Shown here one piece after another: positions 53,961 through 63,322 of a stretch of 64,000 nt of DNA. The notes beneath the pieces are model-generated. The model was not told the DNA's origin. It searched no databases and saw nothing but the letters and a program-made list of their open reading frames with translations. The first letter of the stretch is position 1; every line of letters starts with the position of its first letter. A program made the translations under genes and the position numbers. The stretch is taken from the NCBI GenBank assembly GCA_002376235.1, contig DFNX01000009.1, positions 1 to 64,000 of the forward strand. Direction: 5' to 3'. The DNA is from Neorhizobium sp. UBA3556. GTDB taxonomy: Bacteria > Pseudomonadota > Alphaproteobacteria > Rhizobiales > Rhizobiaceae.

Positions 53961-54299
53961 TTACTTGAGGAATTCAGAGCGATGCGGGTTGAAAACGTCG
54001 ATCAGACGACCAGCCTCCAGCGCCTTCACGCCATGCACCAGATCGGGCGGCACGATGAAGCTTCCGCCTTTGGTCAATGTTTCCGTCCGGCCATCGATCG
54101 TGACTTCGAAACTGCCCTCTGCAACATAGCTCGCCTGAATATGCGGATGAGAGTGCTTCGAACCGATCGCGCCCTTTTCGAATACGACCTCCACCATCAT
54201 CATCTCCGGCAGATAGGTCATGATGCGGCGCGTGACGCCTGGTTCGGGATTGACCCATTCACCATCATCCGCCGAAACAAAAAGATCGCTTGCTGCCAT
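53961..54299 (-). CDS. kdgF: Cupin-domain protein, KdgF-like
   Basis: This 112-residue single-domain cupin has the first metal motif GAIGSKHSHPHIQASYVAEG and the second PPDLVHGVKALEAG. KdgF proteins convert 4,5-unsaturated uronates, released by pectate or alginate lyases, to linear ketouronates. The sequence, size and position next to uxaC and a TRAP transporter fit this. It ends convergent to the TRAP operon and is divergent from the ABC operon. Confidence 0.85.
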   Translation of the reverse strand: MAASDLFVSADDGEWVNPEPGVTRRIMTYLPEMMMVEVVFEKGAIGSKHSHPHIQASYVAEGSFEVTIDGRTETLTKGGSFIVPPDLVHGVKALEAGRLIDVFNPHRSEFLK

Positions 54300-54642
54300 A
54301 ACCTGTCCTCACCTGAAATTCGTTGGTACATCGGGATATGACATAGCGACGGATCTGCAACAACCACTACCCTGAGAAGAAATATCAAAAGACAAGCTAT
54401 TGTTTTTGATGAGCTTCCTTCGCCCTGCACACGGCTCGTCGTTGACCCGCCTCGACGTGATATCGGATACTGATGAAAGGCTGCATCCGCAGCCGATGCA
54501 GCCTTTTTCGTCGGGAAAGCGAACTGCTGGCATGTGTCTTGCTTATTATTTCCGTCATGTCGCAAACGCAGCTTGCCCGCGACAATATGGCATGAAATGC
54601 TGTCTTTAGTTGCAATGACGAGCAACGAAATGTGAGGCGTGC
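54300..54642. other. 343-bp divergent region between kdgF and the ABC importer
   Basis: It holds a strong plus-strand stem-loop terminator (listed) although no plus-strand gene precedes it closely. A possible promoter TTGACC (54442-54447), 18 bases, GATACT (54466-54471) lies just upstream of that stem. No ORF with support was found. Confidence 0.4.
54476..54508 (+). terminator. Orphan Rho-independent terminator upstream of the ABC importer
   Basis: A 12-bp perfect stem (AAAGGCTGCATC at 54476-54487, GATGCAGCCTTT at 54495-54506) has a 7-nt loop and a run of five T (54504-54508). It lies 135 bp before the first importer gene, between divergent genes, so it may be a leader attenuator or the end of a small RNA. 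Confidence 0.7.
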
Positions 54643-55740
54643 TTGAGAAAACAGCAGGAACTTGCAATCGAAGTCAGGGACGTCGGCCGTGTCTATGGCG
54701 ACGGCGCCGGCCAGGTCACCGCCCTCAGCAACATCTTCCTGAATATTCGGCAAAACGAGTTCTTTACGCTTCTTGGTCCGTCCGGCTGCGGCAAGACCAC
54801 GCTTTTGCGGCTGATTGCCGGTTTCGACTTCCCGACCGACGGCGAGATCTTGCTCTATGGCGAGGACATCGCGCCGCTTCCACCCTTCAAGCGCCCGGTC
54901 AACACCGTCTTCCAGAACTATGCCCTCTTCCCGCATATGACGGTCGCCCAGAATATCGGCTTCGGGCTGGAAATGCTGGGCAAACCAAAGCAGGAGATCG
55001 CCGCCCGCGTCGATGAAATGCTGGCGCTCGTCCACATGGAGCCGATGCGCAATCGCAAGGTCATGCAGATTTCCGGCGGCCAGCAGCAGCGCGTCGCGCT
55101 CGCCCGCGCGCTCGCTCCCAAGCCGAAAGTGCTGCTGCTCGACGAACCGCTCTCGGCGCTGGACTACAAGCTGCGCAAGGAAATGCAGGTGGAGCTGAAG
55201 CGGGTGCAGGCCGAAACCGGCATTACCTTCATCTTCGTCACCCACGACCAGGAAGAGGCGCTTGCCATGTCAGACCGCATCGCCGTCATGGCCCATGGCG
55301 AAGTCCGGCAGGTGGGCGCGCCCTGGGAAATCTATGATCGGCCGGCCGAGCGTTTCGTGGCCGATTTTATCGGCGAAACCAATTTTCTGAGCGCTGATGT
55401 GATTTCGGTCGACGGACACAGAGCCAGGGTCCGGTTGTCCAACGGCACCACGCTGGACGCAACCTATCCCTCCGACCTCAGGCCCGAAGGCAAGGTAACG
55501 ATGGTCATCCGCCCCGAACACGTACAACTCGCAGCGCCGTCAGGTGGAGCGATCCTCGCGGGCCAGATCGAGGATCTCACCTATCTCGGCACCGACACCC
55601 ATATTCGGGTCAGACTTCCCGACACGTCGCTTTTCACCATCCGCCAACAGAACAGCCGGATCGGGCCGATAGGCTTTTCCGCCGGTGACCCCGTGTCGCT
55701 GACCATCAGCGAAGGCGCAGCACAGATCCTGAAGGATTGA
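54643..55740 (+). CDS. ABC importer ATPase, PotA/spermidine-putrescine type
   Basis: This 365-residue ATPase has Walker A GPSGCGKTT near 45-53, the Q-loop VFQNYALFPHMTV, signature ISGGQQQRVALARAL, Walker B VLLLDEPLSALD and the H-loop THDQEEAL. A C-terminal TOBE regulatory domain runs from about 240. The start is TTG behind GAGG. It energises the two permeases encoded downstream. The substrate class (polyamine-like or other cation) follows from the family only. Confidence 0.92.
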   Translation: MRKQQELAIEVRDVGRVYGDGAGQVTALSNIFLNIRQNEFFTLLGPSGCGKTTLLRLIAGFDFPTDGEILLYGEDIAPLPPFKRPVNTVFQNYALFPHMTVAQNIGFGLEMLGKPKQEIAARVDEMLALVHMEPMRNRKVMQISGGQQQRVALARALAPKPKVLLLDEPLSALDYKLRKEMQVELKRVQAETGITFIFVTHDQEEALAMSDRIAVMAHGEVRQVGAPWEIYDRPAERFVADFIGETNFLSADVISVDGHRARVRLSNGTTLDATYPSDLRPEGKVTMVIRPEHVQLAAPSGGAILAGQIEDLTYLGTDTHIRVRLPDTSLFTIRQQNSRIGPIGFSAGDPVSLTISEGAAQILKD

Positions 55741-55744
55741 GACA

Positions 55745-56668
55745 ATGACCGAGCGGACAAGACAGGCCGCCTCGGCGGCACAGAGACAGGAAACCATCAA
55801 TCGCTGGCTGCTCAGCACGCCTGCTCTTGCCCTCGTCGCCATAGCCTCCGTCGGCCCCCTGGTCATCGTGCTCATCTATTCGGTACTGGCGCCCGGTTCC
55901 TATGGAGACGTCAAATGGGAGTTTTCGGGTCAGGGCTGGTTCAATGTCTTTTTCTCGCGCGACATTTTTGACGACACCGTTTCGCTCGCGGATGCTCACG
56001 TCACGATCCTCTGGCGCAGCGCAAAACTCGCCATCATCACTACCCTGCTCTGCCTGATCGTCGGTTTCCCGACCGCCTATTTCATCGCCAGCCGGGCACC
56101 GCATAATCGGTCGATCTGGCTGTTCCTGATCACAATCCCCTTCTGGACCAACATGCTGATCCGCGGCTTTGCCATCCAGGAAATGATCCGCAACGAGGGG
56201 CTCGCCAACACGATCCTGATGAAGCTCGGCATCATCTCGACCCCGATCCAGATGCTTTACACCGATTTCGCCATCCTGCTCGGCATGGTCTATGTCCATC
56301 TTCCGCTGATGATCCTGCCACTTTATGCGAGCCTTGAAAAACTTGATTTCCGCCTCGTCGAGGCCGGCTACGATCTCTATGCGACGCGGCTGAAGGTTCT
56401 GTGGCGGATCATCATTCCGCTGGTCAAACCCGGCATCATCGCCGGCTCCATCCTCGTCTTCATCCCGGCTTTGTCATCCTATGTCATCCCGCGCATTTTA
56501 GGCGGCGGCAAGAACCTGATGGTCGGCAACCTGATCGAGCTTCAATTCGGCCAGGGCCGCAACTGGCCGCTGGGCGCGGCCCTTTCCATCACCCTCGTCA
56601 TCATCGTCCTCTTCGCCATGCTTTATTACGTGAAGAATGCCGGAAGGACGGGAGGCGGCCATGCGTAA
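55745..56668 (+). CDS. ABC importer permease, PotB type
   Basis: This 307-residue permease has six membrane segments and the coupling motif EAGYDLYATRLKVLWRIIIPLVKPGIIAG that binds the ATPase. It starts 4 bp after the ATPase stop. A larger N-terminal cytoplasmic part than usual (about 20 residues) is present. Confidence 0.92.
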   Translation: MTERTRQAASAAQRQETINRWLLSTPALALVAIASVGPLVIVLIYSVLAPGSYGDVKWEFSGQGWFNVFFSRDIFDDTVSLADAHVTILWRSAKLAIITTLLCLIVGFPTAYFIASRAPHNRSIWLFLITIPFWTNMLIRGFAIQEMIRNEGLANTILMKLGIISTPIQMLYTDFAILLGMVYVHLPLMILPLYASLEKLDFRLVEAGYDLYATRLKVLWRIIIPLVKPGIIAGSILVFIPALSSYVIPRILGGGKNLMVGNLIELQFGQGRNWPLGAALSITLVIIVLFAMLYYVKNAGRTGGGHA

Positions 56669-57470
56669 GCGCTTCGATATCCGCGTTCAGCCGGGTTTCG
56701 CGACGATCGCGATGTTCTGCTTCTTCATCCTCTACGTGCCGATCTTCACCCTGGTCGTCTACGCCTTCAACTCCGGCATCTCGATTGCCCGCTGGGAAGG
56801 CTTTTCGTTCCGCTGGTTCGTCGCCGCCTGGAACAACAATCTCGTCATCGAGGCCGCAATCCGCTCAGTCCAGATCGCAGCCATCGCCGCCGTCATCGCC
56901 ACGGCCGTCGCCACGCTCGCAGCCATCGCCACCACGCGTACGGCCGGTTATCGCGGCCTCACCTTCAAATATTCCTTCATCAACATGCCGCTGATGGTGC
57001 CCGAAATCGTCACCGCCGTGGCACTTCTCATCCTCTTTTCGCGGATAAAGGTATGGACCGGCTATTCCGGCCTCGGCTACCTCATCCTCGCCCACACCGC
57101 CTTCTGCATCCCTTTTGCCTATCTGCCGATAAGGGCGCGGCTGGAGAACATGGATCTGGCGCTGGAACGGGCGGCCGCCGACCTCTACGCCACGCCGTTC
57201 AAGGTATTTCGCTACATCACCCTGCCGCTGCTTTGGCCCGGCATCCTTGCCGGCCTGATGCTCTCCTTCGTCATCTCGCTGGATGACATCGTTATCACCG
57301 AATTCGTCAAATCAGCCGGCCAGGAGACGCTGCCGACCTACATGCTCGGCCAGCTGCGCCGCGCCATCACACCCGAGATGAACGCCATTTCGACCGTTTT
57401 TCTGCTGCTGTCGCTGGCGATCGTGACGATCTTCTTCTTCCTCAGCAGATCCAACGAAAAATCCGAATGA
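56661..57470 (+). CDS. ABC importer permease, PotC type
   Basis: This 269-residue permease has six membrane segments and the coupling motif ERAAADLYATPFKVFRYITLPLLWPGILAG, plus SLDDIVITEFVKSAGQETLPTYMLGQLRRAITPEMNAIST near the end as in PotC. The ATG at 56661 overlaps the PotB stop by eight bases and follows GGGAGG. Confidence 0.93.
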   Translation: MRKRFDIRVQPGFATIAMFCFFILYVPIFTLVVYAFNSGISIARWEGFSFRWFVAAWNNNLVIEAAIRSVQIAAIAAVIATAVATLAAIATTRTAGYRGLTFKYSFINMPLMVPEIVTAVALLILFSRIKVWTGYSGLGYLILAHTAFCIPFAYLPIRARLENMDLALERAAADLYATPFKVFRYITLPLLWPGILAGLMLSFVISLDDIVITEFVKSAGQETLPTYMLGQLRRAITPEMNAISTVFLLLSLAIVTIFFFLSRSNEKSE

Positions 57471-57487
57471 AAACAGGAGTGGGAACC

Positions 57488-58522
57488 ATGAAGCATGCCG
57501 TAAAACTTGCTGCCGGTCTGGCGGTCCTCTTCGCATCTACAACACTTGCCCATGCGGAGGGTGAACTCAACATCTTCAACTGGGGCAACTACACCAATCC
57601 GGAACTGATCAAGAAGTTCGAGGAGACCTACAAGGTCAAGGTGACGATCACCGACTATGACAGCAATGACACGGCGCTGGCGAAAATCCGTCAGGGCGGC
57701 CACGGCTTCGATATCGTCGTGCCATCCGCCAGCGCCATGCCGATTTTCATCAAGGAAGGGCTACTGCTGGAATCGCGGCCAGACCAGATGGAAAACTTCA
57801 AGAACATGGACCCGCAATGGGTGGATGTCGCCTATGATCCCGGCCGGCATTATTCCGTGCCGTGGCAGTGGGGCACGACCGGCGTGACCGTCGATAAATC
57901 CATCTATTCCGGCGACCCGAACACGTCCGCCATCTTCCTCGATCCGCCGCCGGAGCTGGTCGGCAAGGTCAATGTCGTGCCGGAAATGTCGGATGTCATG
58001 CACATGGTCGTGACCTATGCGGGCGGCGAGCCCTGCACCGGAGACCTGACGATCCTGAAAAAGGCTCGCGACATCCTCGTCGCCGCCAAGCCGAAATGGA
58101 TCTCGATGGACTACGGCACGGTTGAAAAATACACCAAGGGTGACCTTGCAGCCAGCGTCGACTGGAATGGCGCAGCCTTCCGCGGAAGGCTTGCCAACAA
58201 GAACATCGTCTATGGCTACCCGAAAGAAGGTTACCCGGTCTGGATGGACAATGCCGCCATCTTGTCCGATGCAAAAAATGTCGAGAACGCAAAACTCTTC
58301 ATCAACTTCATCATGGTGCCGGAAAATGCAGCCCTGATTTCCGCCTTTGCCCGTTATTCCAACGGCATCAAGGGCTCGGAAGCCTTCATGCCGGAAGACA
58401 TGAAGACGGCACCTGAGGTCAACATTCCGGAAGCCTCGAAAGCGGCCGGCAAGTTCAACCTCGCCTGCGCACCCGAAGTGCAGGAACTCTACACCAAAAT
58501 CTGGACCGAGCTGCAGAAGTAA
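57488..58522 (+). CDS. ABC importer periplasmic binding protein, PotD/PotF type
   Basis: This 344-residue protein has a Sec signal (VKLAAGLAVLFASTTLAHA). The PotD-type fold begins at GELNIFNWGNYTNPELIKKFEETYKVKVTI, with HYSVPWQWGTTGVTVDKS near 120. The ATG at 57488 follows AGGAGTGGGA; an ATG at 57467 overlaps the PotC stop. Hydrolase genes downstream suggest a ligand with an amide or ester bond rather than simple spermidine. Confidence 0.92.
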   Translation: MKHAVKLAAGLAVLFASTTLAHAEGELNIFNWGNYTNPELIKKFEETYKVKVTITDYDSNDTALAKIRQGGHGFDIVVPSASAMPIFIKEGLLLESRPDQMENFKNMDPQWVDVAYDPGRHYSVPWQWGTTGVTVDKSIYSGDPNTSAIFLDPPPELVGKVNVVPEMSDVMHMVVTYAGGEPCTGDLTILKKARDILVAAKPKWISMDYGTVEKYTKGDLAASVDWNGAAFRGRLANKNIVYGYPKEGYPVWMDNAAILSDAKNVENAKLFINFIMVPENAALISAFARYSNGIKGSEAFMPEDMKTAPEVNIPEASKAAGKFNLACAPEVQELYTKIWTELQK

Positions 58523-58539
58523 GCCGAACAAGGGAGGCC

Positions 58540-58564
58540 GACAGTGCGGGCCCCCCGCGCTGTC
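58540..58564 (+). promoter_or_regulatory. Intercistronic stem-loop after the binding-protein gene
   Basis: GACAGTGCGGG (58540-58550) pairs with CCCGCGCTGTC (58554-58564) over 11 bp with one G-U pair and a 3-nt loop. It lies 17 bp after the stop and no T run follows. It probably stabilises the binding-protein message, as in other ABC operons. Confidence 0.5.
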
Positions 58565-58578
58565 GCGACCGCAGGGAC

Positions 58579-59757
58579 ATGGACAGCATAAACGACATGA
58601 CCACCGTTGACCGGGCATCGGTGACGCTTGCCAACTGGCGCGAGACACCCTTCAGCCGTTGGAGTTTCCAGAACGTTCGCGAACTGGTGCCGACATCCGA
58701 AATCTGCTGCGGCACCGAGCGGCCGGAAGAGGCACTCCCCTCACAGCAATTCCTCGCACGCGAAATCGAGACCGGACTGGACGGCATCTCGACCGTAAAC
58801 GGTTTTCTGAAATACGCCCATACCGACGCCTTCCTGCTGATGAAACGCGGCGAGATCGTCGGCGAATATTATGCGCCGCATGCCGATGTGAACGCCAAAC
58901 ACCTCGTCTTTTCGATCAGCAAGTCGCTGACCGCCATTCTCTCCGGCATCCTTGAGGAACAGGGCCTGATCGACCCCGAAAAGCCGGTCGTCGCCTACCT
59001 GCCGGAAGCAAAGGGCAGTGCCTACGAGGACTGCCGCTATCGCGACGTGCTCGACATGCGCGTCAGCCTCGATTTCGAAGAGACCTATCTAGATAAAAAC
59101 GGTCCCTTCGCCCGTTATCGTCGCGCCATGCTGTGGAACCCGATCGAGCCGGGCACGGATATCGAGACACTCGCCTCCTTCCTGATGACGCTGAAAAAGG
59201 CAGATCGGCCGCATGGCGGCGGCCATGCCTATCTTTCGCCCAATGCAGATCTTCTCGGCGTCGTCATCGAGCGCGTCACCGGCCGCCGCTACGGCGAGCT
59301 GCTGTCGGAGCTTTTGTGGAAGCCGATGGGTGCCAAAAACCATGCCTATGTGACTGTCGACAGCATCGGCACTGCCCGCACCGCCGGCGGCGTCTGCCTG
59401 ACCGCTCGCGATCTTGCCCGTGTCGGCGAATTGATCCGCAAGGGCGGCGCGATCGACGGTCAACAGATCATCCCTGAACGCTGGATCGCTGACATGTTGA
59501 AGAACGGTGATCCCGATGCCTGGAAGGCATCGAACAGCACCACCATGCCGAACGGCCGTTACCGCAGCCAGTGGTACCAGACCGGCGAACCGGACGGCGC
59601 CTACTGCGCCATCGGCATTCACGGGCAATGGCTTTACATCGATCCTGAAAACGAGGCGGTGATCGTCAAACTGTCGTCGCAGCCAAACCCGCTCGATGAC
59701 GAGCTGAAACAGGACAATCTCGCCTTCTTCCGAACCCTTAGCCGCCTGGCACTCTGA
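58579..59757 (+). CDS. Serine hydrolase of the beta-lactamase/EstB/NylB type
   Basis: This 392-residue protein has the SxxK motif in FSISKSLTAIL near 112-115 and the YxN-like motif YLSPN near 217. A GIHGQWLYIDPENEAVIVKLSSQ strand lies near 345 where the KTG motif usually is. Length and arrangement resemble 6-aminohexanoate-oligomer hydrolase (NylB) and related carboxylesterases. No signal peptide is visible, so it acts in the cytoplasm, possibly on the compound brought in by the ABC importer. Confidence 0.85.
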   Translation: MDSINDMTTVDRASVTLANWRETPFSRWSFQNVRELVPTSEICCGTERPEEALPSQQFLAREIETGLDGISTVNGFLKYAHTDAFLLMKRGEIVGEYYAPHADVNAKHLVFSISKSLTAILSGILEEQGLIDPEKPVVAYLPEAKGSAYEDCRYRDVLDMRVSLDFEETYLDKNGPFARYRRAMLWNPIEPGTDIETLASFLMTLKKADRPHGGGHAYLSPNADLLGVVIERVTGRRYGELLSELLWKPMGAKNHAYVTVDSIGTARTAGGVCLTARDLARVGELIRKGGAIDGQQIIPERWIADMLKNGDPDAWKASNSTTMPNGRYRSQWYQTGEPDGAYCAIGIHGQWLYIDPENEAVIVKLSSQPNPLDDELKQDNLAFFRTLSRLAL

Positions 59758-59766
59758 GGAAAACGC

Positions 59767-61446
59767 ATGCAGCCCTTTGCAGATATCATCATCCTCAACG
59801 CTCGCATCTTGACCATGGACGAGGCGACAGCGAAAGCTGAAGCCATTGCCATCGGCGGCAATAAGATCCTCGCCATAGGCTCCGATGCTGAAATCGAAGC
59901 GTTGAAAGGGCCGGTAACGCAGGTAATCGATGCGGCGGGCGGCACGGTCCTACCCGGTTTCAACGAAGCCCATATGCATATATTCATGGGGTCGGTCGGT
60001 CTGCGCCAGCTCTCGCTTTACAAGGTCAAGGGTTTTGACGACCTGAAAGCCAAAGTCTCCGCCTATGCGGCAAAGAACCCGAACCTGAAACTGCTTCTGG
60101 CCCGCTCCGCCGACTATACGATCCTGTCGGAGACCGAACGCACCACCCGCCACGATCTCGACCGCGTCATCTCCGATCGTCCATTCGCAATGATTTCGCC
60201 GGATCATCACACCGCCTGGGCCAATACCAAGGCGCTGGAACTCGCCGGCCTTCTGCATGGCAGGCAAGTTGGCGTCGGCAATGAAGTGGTCATGGGCGAG
60301 GATGGCCTCGCCTCCGGCGAACTTCGCGAAGCCGACGCCATGCAGCCTGTCTTTGATCTGAGCGAAACCGGCGGCCGCGAAGGCCTCGGCATCGGTACCG
60401 GCGGCGAACCGGACAGCGTCACACCGGAAGAACGCGCCATCGACCTCGATATCATCCGCGATGGTCTCGCCTATTGCGCATCGCTGGGCATAACCTCGAT
60501 CCAGAACATGGACGGCAATCTCTACCAGCTGGAAATCCTCGAAGAGATCGAAAACACCTCCGACCTGCCTGTTCGCGTGCGCATGCCCTATCACATGAAG
60601 AATTTCATGCCGCTCTCCCACCTTTCGGAAAAAGCCGCCGCATGGCGCGACCGTTTCCACACCGACCGGCTGCGCTGCGATTTCGTAAAAATGTTCATCG
60701 ATGGCGTGACCGAAGGCGAAAGCGCGGTCTTTCTCGAAGACTACGCCCACAAACCCGGCTGGAAAGGCGATCCGCTGTTCAGCCAGGAACATCTGAACCA
60801 GATCGTCACCGAGGCCGACCGGCTCAAGCTCCCGGTCGCCGTCCATGCGATCGGCGATGGCGCGGTGCGCATGGTACTCGATGCTTACGAAACAGCGGCT
60901 GAGACAAACGGCAGTCGCGATGCCCGTAACCGCATCGAGCATATAGAGGTGGTCCATCCGGATGACGTCCCTCGCTTCAAGCAGTTGGGTGTCATCGCCT
61001 CGATGCAGCCGACCCATCCACCCGGCAATGCCGGCCTGCCGCTCGAACCCTATCTCTCCTTCATCGGCCGCCATCGCTGGCCGCTCGCCTTTGCATGGAG
61101 AACGCTCGCCGATGCCGGAGCGGAGATCGTCTTTGCCACCGATTGGCCGGTCTCGCCGCTCGACCCGATGGGCTGTATCCAGGATGCGATGACGAGACAG
61201 CGCTGGGCCGACGATTTGCCTGACCAGCGCCTGACGCTGACGGAGACACTTGCCGCATATACCAGTACCGGCGCCCATGTCGAATTCATGGAGGATCGCA
61301 AGGGCATGCTCAAGCCCGGTTATCTGGCGGATGTCGTGCTTCTTTCGGGCGATGTGGAAGCCGCCGCATCCGAAAATCTCGCCTCGATCCGACCGGTCGT
61401 GACGATCTGCGACGGCAAGATCACCTACGAACGCGCACGTCTCTGA
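59767..61446 (+). CDS. Amidohydrolase family protein, YtcJ-like
   Basis: This 559-residue metal-dependent hydrolase starts with a composite domain (ILNARILTMDEATAKAEAIAIGGNKILAIGSDAEI). The HxH motif lies in FNEAHMHIF near 68, followed by VKMFIDGV near 310, AVHAIGDGAV near 360, NRIEHIEV and FATDWPVSPLDP near 458. YtcJ-like enzymes cleave amide or related bonds in unusual small molecules, and the substrate is open. It begins 9 bp after the serine hydrolase stop. Confidence 0.88.
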   Translation: MQPFADIIILNARILTMDEATAKAEAIAIGGNKILAIGSDAEIEALKGPVTQVIDAAGGTVLPGFNEAHMHIFMGSVGLRQLSLYKVKGFDDLKAKVSAYAAKNPNLKLLLARSADYTILSETERTTRHDLDRVISDRPFAMISPDHHTAWANTKALELAGLLHGRQVGVGNEVVMGEDGLASGELREADAMQPVFDLSETGGREGLGIGTGGEPDSVTPEERAIDLDIIRDGLAYCASLGITSIQNMDGNLYQLEILEEIENTSDLPVRVRMPYHMKNFMPLSHLSEKAAAWRDRFHTDRLRCDFVKMFIDGVTEGESAVFLEDYAHKPGWKGDPLFSQEHLNQIVTEADRLKLPVAVHAIGDGAVRMVLDAYETAAETNGSRDARNRIEHIEVVHPDDVPRFKQLGVIASMQPTHPPGNAGLPLEPYLSFIGRHRWPLAFAWRTLADAGAEIVFATDWPVSPLDPMGCIQDAMTRQRWADDLPDQRLTLTETLAAYTSTGAHVEFMEDRKGMLKPGYLADVVLLSGDVEAAASENLASIRPVVTICDGKITYERARL

Positions 61447-61557
61447 GCCAACAGCAAACATGCAGAAAAATGCATCGCAAAGCCGGTTGAACCGCGCCTC
61501 TTTATTTGTATCTTCGTGCGGCCACATCAGCGCATAAAAGTGACGCAGGAGAATGCC

Positions 61558-62577
61558 ATGACCAAAGCCGCCGACATCCATCTCTCCTATGCCGACCTCG
61601 TGGCACTACTGCAACAGATCTTCGTCAGGAACGGCGTCTCGGAAAAAAATGCGACGATTCTGGCGGAAAACTGCGCCTCCTGCGAACGCGACGGCTCGCT
61701 CAGCCACGGCATCTTCCGCATGGCGGGTTACGTCTCGTCGCTCAACAGCGGCTGGGTCGATGGCAAGGCGATCCCTGAAGTGGAGGATGTCGGCCCCGCC
61801 TTCGTCCGCGTCGACGCCAAGGGCGGCTTCACCCAGCCGGCCATGCTTGCCGCGCGTCCGCTGCTGATCGAAAAGGTGAAAGAGAATGGCGTCGCCGTGC
61901 TCGCCATCCGCCGCTCCCACCATTTCAGCGCGCTCTGGCCGGATGTAGAACCCTTTGCCGAAGAGGGTCTGGTTGCCTTAAGCGTCGTCAACAGCATGGC
62001 CTGCGTCGTACCTTATGGCGGCAAAAAAGCCGTGTTCGGCACCAATCCCATCGCTTTCGCTTCGCCGCGCGCAGGCGCTGCTCCCTTCGTCTTCGACCAG
62101 GCGTCGAGCGCCATCGCTCACGGCGACGTGCAGATCGCCGCCCGCGCCGGCCATGACCTGAAGCCCGGAATGGGTGTCGATCGCGAAGGCCAACCGACCA
62201 ATGATCCGAAAGCCATTCTCGATGGTGGCGCGCTGCTACCCTTCGGCGGCCACAAGGGCAATTCCATCGCCCTGATGGTCGAGATCCTGAGTGCCGCGCT
62301 TACCGGCGGTTATTTCTCCGGCGAATTCGACTGGAGCGGTCACAAGGGCGCGCAGACACCGTTCACCGGCCAGTTCTTCATCGTCATCGATCCCGCCCGT
62401 GGCGGTAACGACGTCTTCGCCGAACGTGTCGCAGGCATCTGCGATCTCGTGCTGGAAGCAGGTCAGGAGCGTCTGCCCGGTGACCGCCGTCATGTCACCC
62501 GCGCCAAAGCGAAGAAAGACGGAATTCCGCTATCGGCCGAAAATCATGGAAAGCTCAAGGCGTTGGCCGAAGGTTAA
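61558..62577 (+). CDS. Ldh2/YlbC-family malate/lactate-type dehydrogenase
   Basis: This 339-residue NAD(P)-dependent oxidoreductase of the non-Rossmann Ldh2 family has ERDGSLSHGIFRMAGYV near 48, AVLAIRRSHHFSALWPDVEPFAEEGLVALS, GTNPIAFASPR and LLPFGGHKGNSIALMVEILSA. Members reduce 2-keto acids or cyclic imino acids such as piperideine-2-carboxylate. The ATG at 61558 follows AGGAGA; the frame extends upstream to 61516 without a better site. It is separated by 111 bp from the amidohydrolase and may have its own promoter. Confidence 0.87.
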   Translation: MTKAADIHLSYADLVALLQQIFVRNGVSEKNATILAENCASCERDGSLSHGIFRMAGYVSSLNSGWVDGKAIPEVEDVGPAFVRVDAKGGFTQPAMLAARPLLIEKVKENGVAVLAIRRSHHFSALWPDVEPFAEEGLVALSVVNSMACVVPYGGKKAVFGTNPIAFASPRAGAAPFVFDQASSAIAHGDVQIAARAGHDLKPGMGVDREGQPTNDPKAILDGGALLPFGGHKGNSIALMVEILSAALTGGYFSGEFDWSGHKGAQTPFTGQFFIVIDPARGGNDVFAERVAGICDLVLEAGQERLPGDRRHVTRAKAKKDGIPLSAENHGKLKALAEG

Positions 62578-62584
62578 GCCGGCA

Positions 62585-63322
62585 TCAGACATGCTGGCCG
62601 CCATTGATGTGGATCTCTGCGCCGTTGATATAGGACGACTGCTCGGTGCAGAGGAAATAGATGGTCTTGGCAACTTCGGCAGTCGTTCCGAGCCGACCTA
62701 ACGGCACCTCGGCCTTTACCAGTTCATCGGTTCCCGGCGACAGGATCGATGTGGCGATCTCGCCCGGTGCGATGGCATTGGCGCGCACGCCGCGTGGGCC
62801 GAATTCATGCGCAAGTTCGCGCGTCAGTGATGCAAGACCGGCCTTCGAGGCCGCGTAGGCGACACCCGCAAACGGATGAACTCGGGAACCGGCAATCGAG
62901 GTGACATTGACGATCGAACCGCGCGCAGCCTCAAGCTCCGGTATCAGCGCCCGCGCCAGAAGCGCCGTCGAGATGAGGTTGACGTTCAGCACCCTCGTCC
63001 ATGTATCGGCATCCGTACCCGCGACACCCAGCCTTGCGCCATCCGCACCCTTGGGAGAAATCCCCGCATTGTTGACGAGCGCCGCCAGCTTTCCATCGGG
63101 CAAACGTTGCCGCACCTCTGCAACCAGGTCATCGATGCTTGAAAGAGCGGCCAGATCCGCCTGGATGTGGCTCTCTCGGGCTGATGGCCAGCGGCACTCC
63201 TCGGAAAACGGCTGCCGCGAAACCGTCAGGATACGCCAGCCATGTGCCATGAACAGCTTGACGGTCGCATGGCCAATGCCGCGACTGGCACCGGTCAGAA
63301 GCATATAGGGGGTGGTAGTCAA
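62585..63322 (-). CDS. Short-chain dehydrogenase/reductase
   Basis: This classical SDR of about 245 residues has cofactor motif TGASRGIGHA near 10, NNAG near 89, the catalytic serine in NVTSIAGSR and Tyr-Lys in YAASKAGLASLTREL, and ends with STEQSSYINGAEIHINGGQHV-like FabG features. I chose the TTG at 63322, which follows GGGAG by seven bases and starts just before the Rossmann strand; the longer frame to 63409 would add an unlikely tail. It is convergent with the Ldh2 gene. Substrate unknown. Confidence 0.87.
   Translation of the reverse strand: MTTTPYMLLTGASRGIGHATVKLFMAHGWRILTVSRQPFSEECRWPSARESHIQADLAALSSIDDLVAEVRQRLPDGKLAALVNNAGISPKGADGARLGVAGTDADTWTRVLNVNLISTALLARALIPELEAARGSIVNVTSIAGSRVHPFAGVAYAASKAGLASLTRELAHEFGPRGVRANAIAPGEIATSILSPGTDELVKAEVPLGRLGTTAEVAKTIYFLCTEQSSYINGAEIHINGGQHV

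Noticed and set aside
59950..61581. 543-residue minus-strand open frame opposite the YtcJ-like gene
   Set aside because: The plus strand has clear amidohydrolase motifs with metal ligands in order; the opposite frame has no family features.
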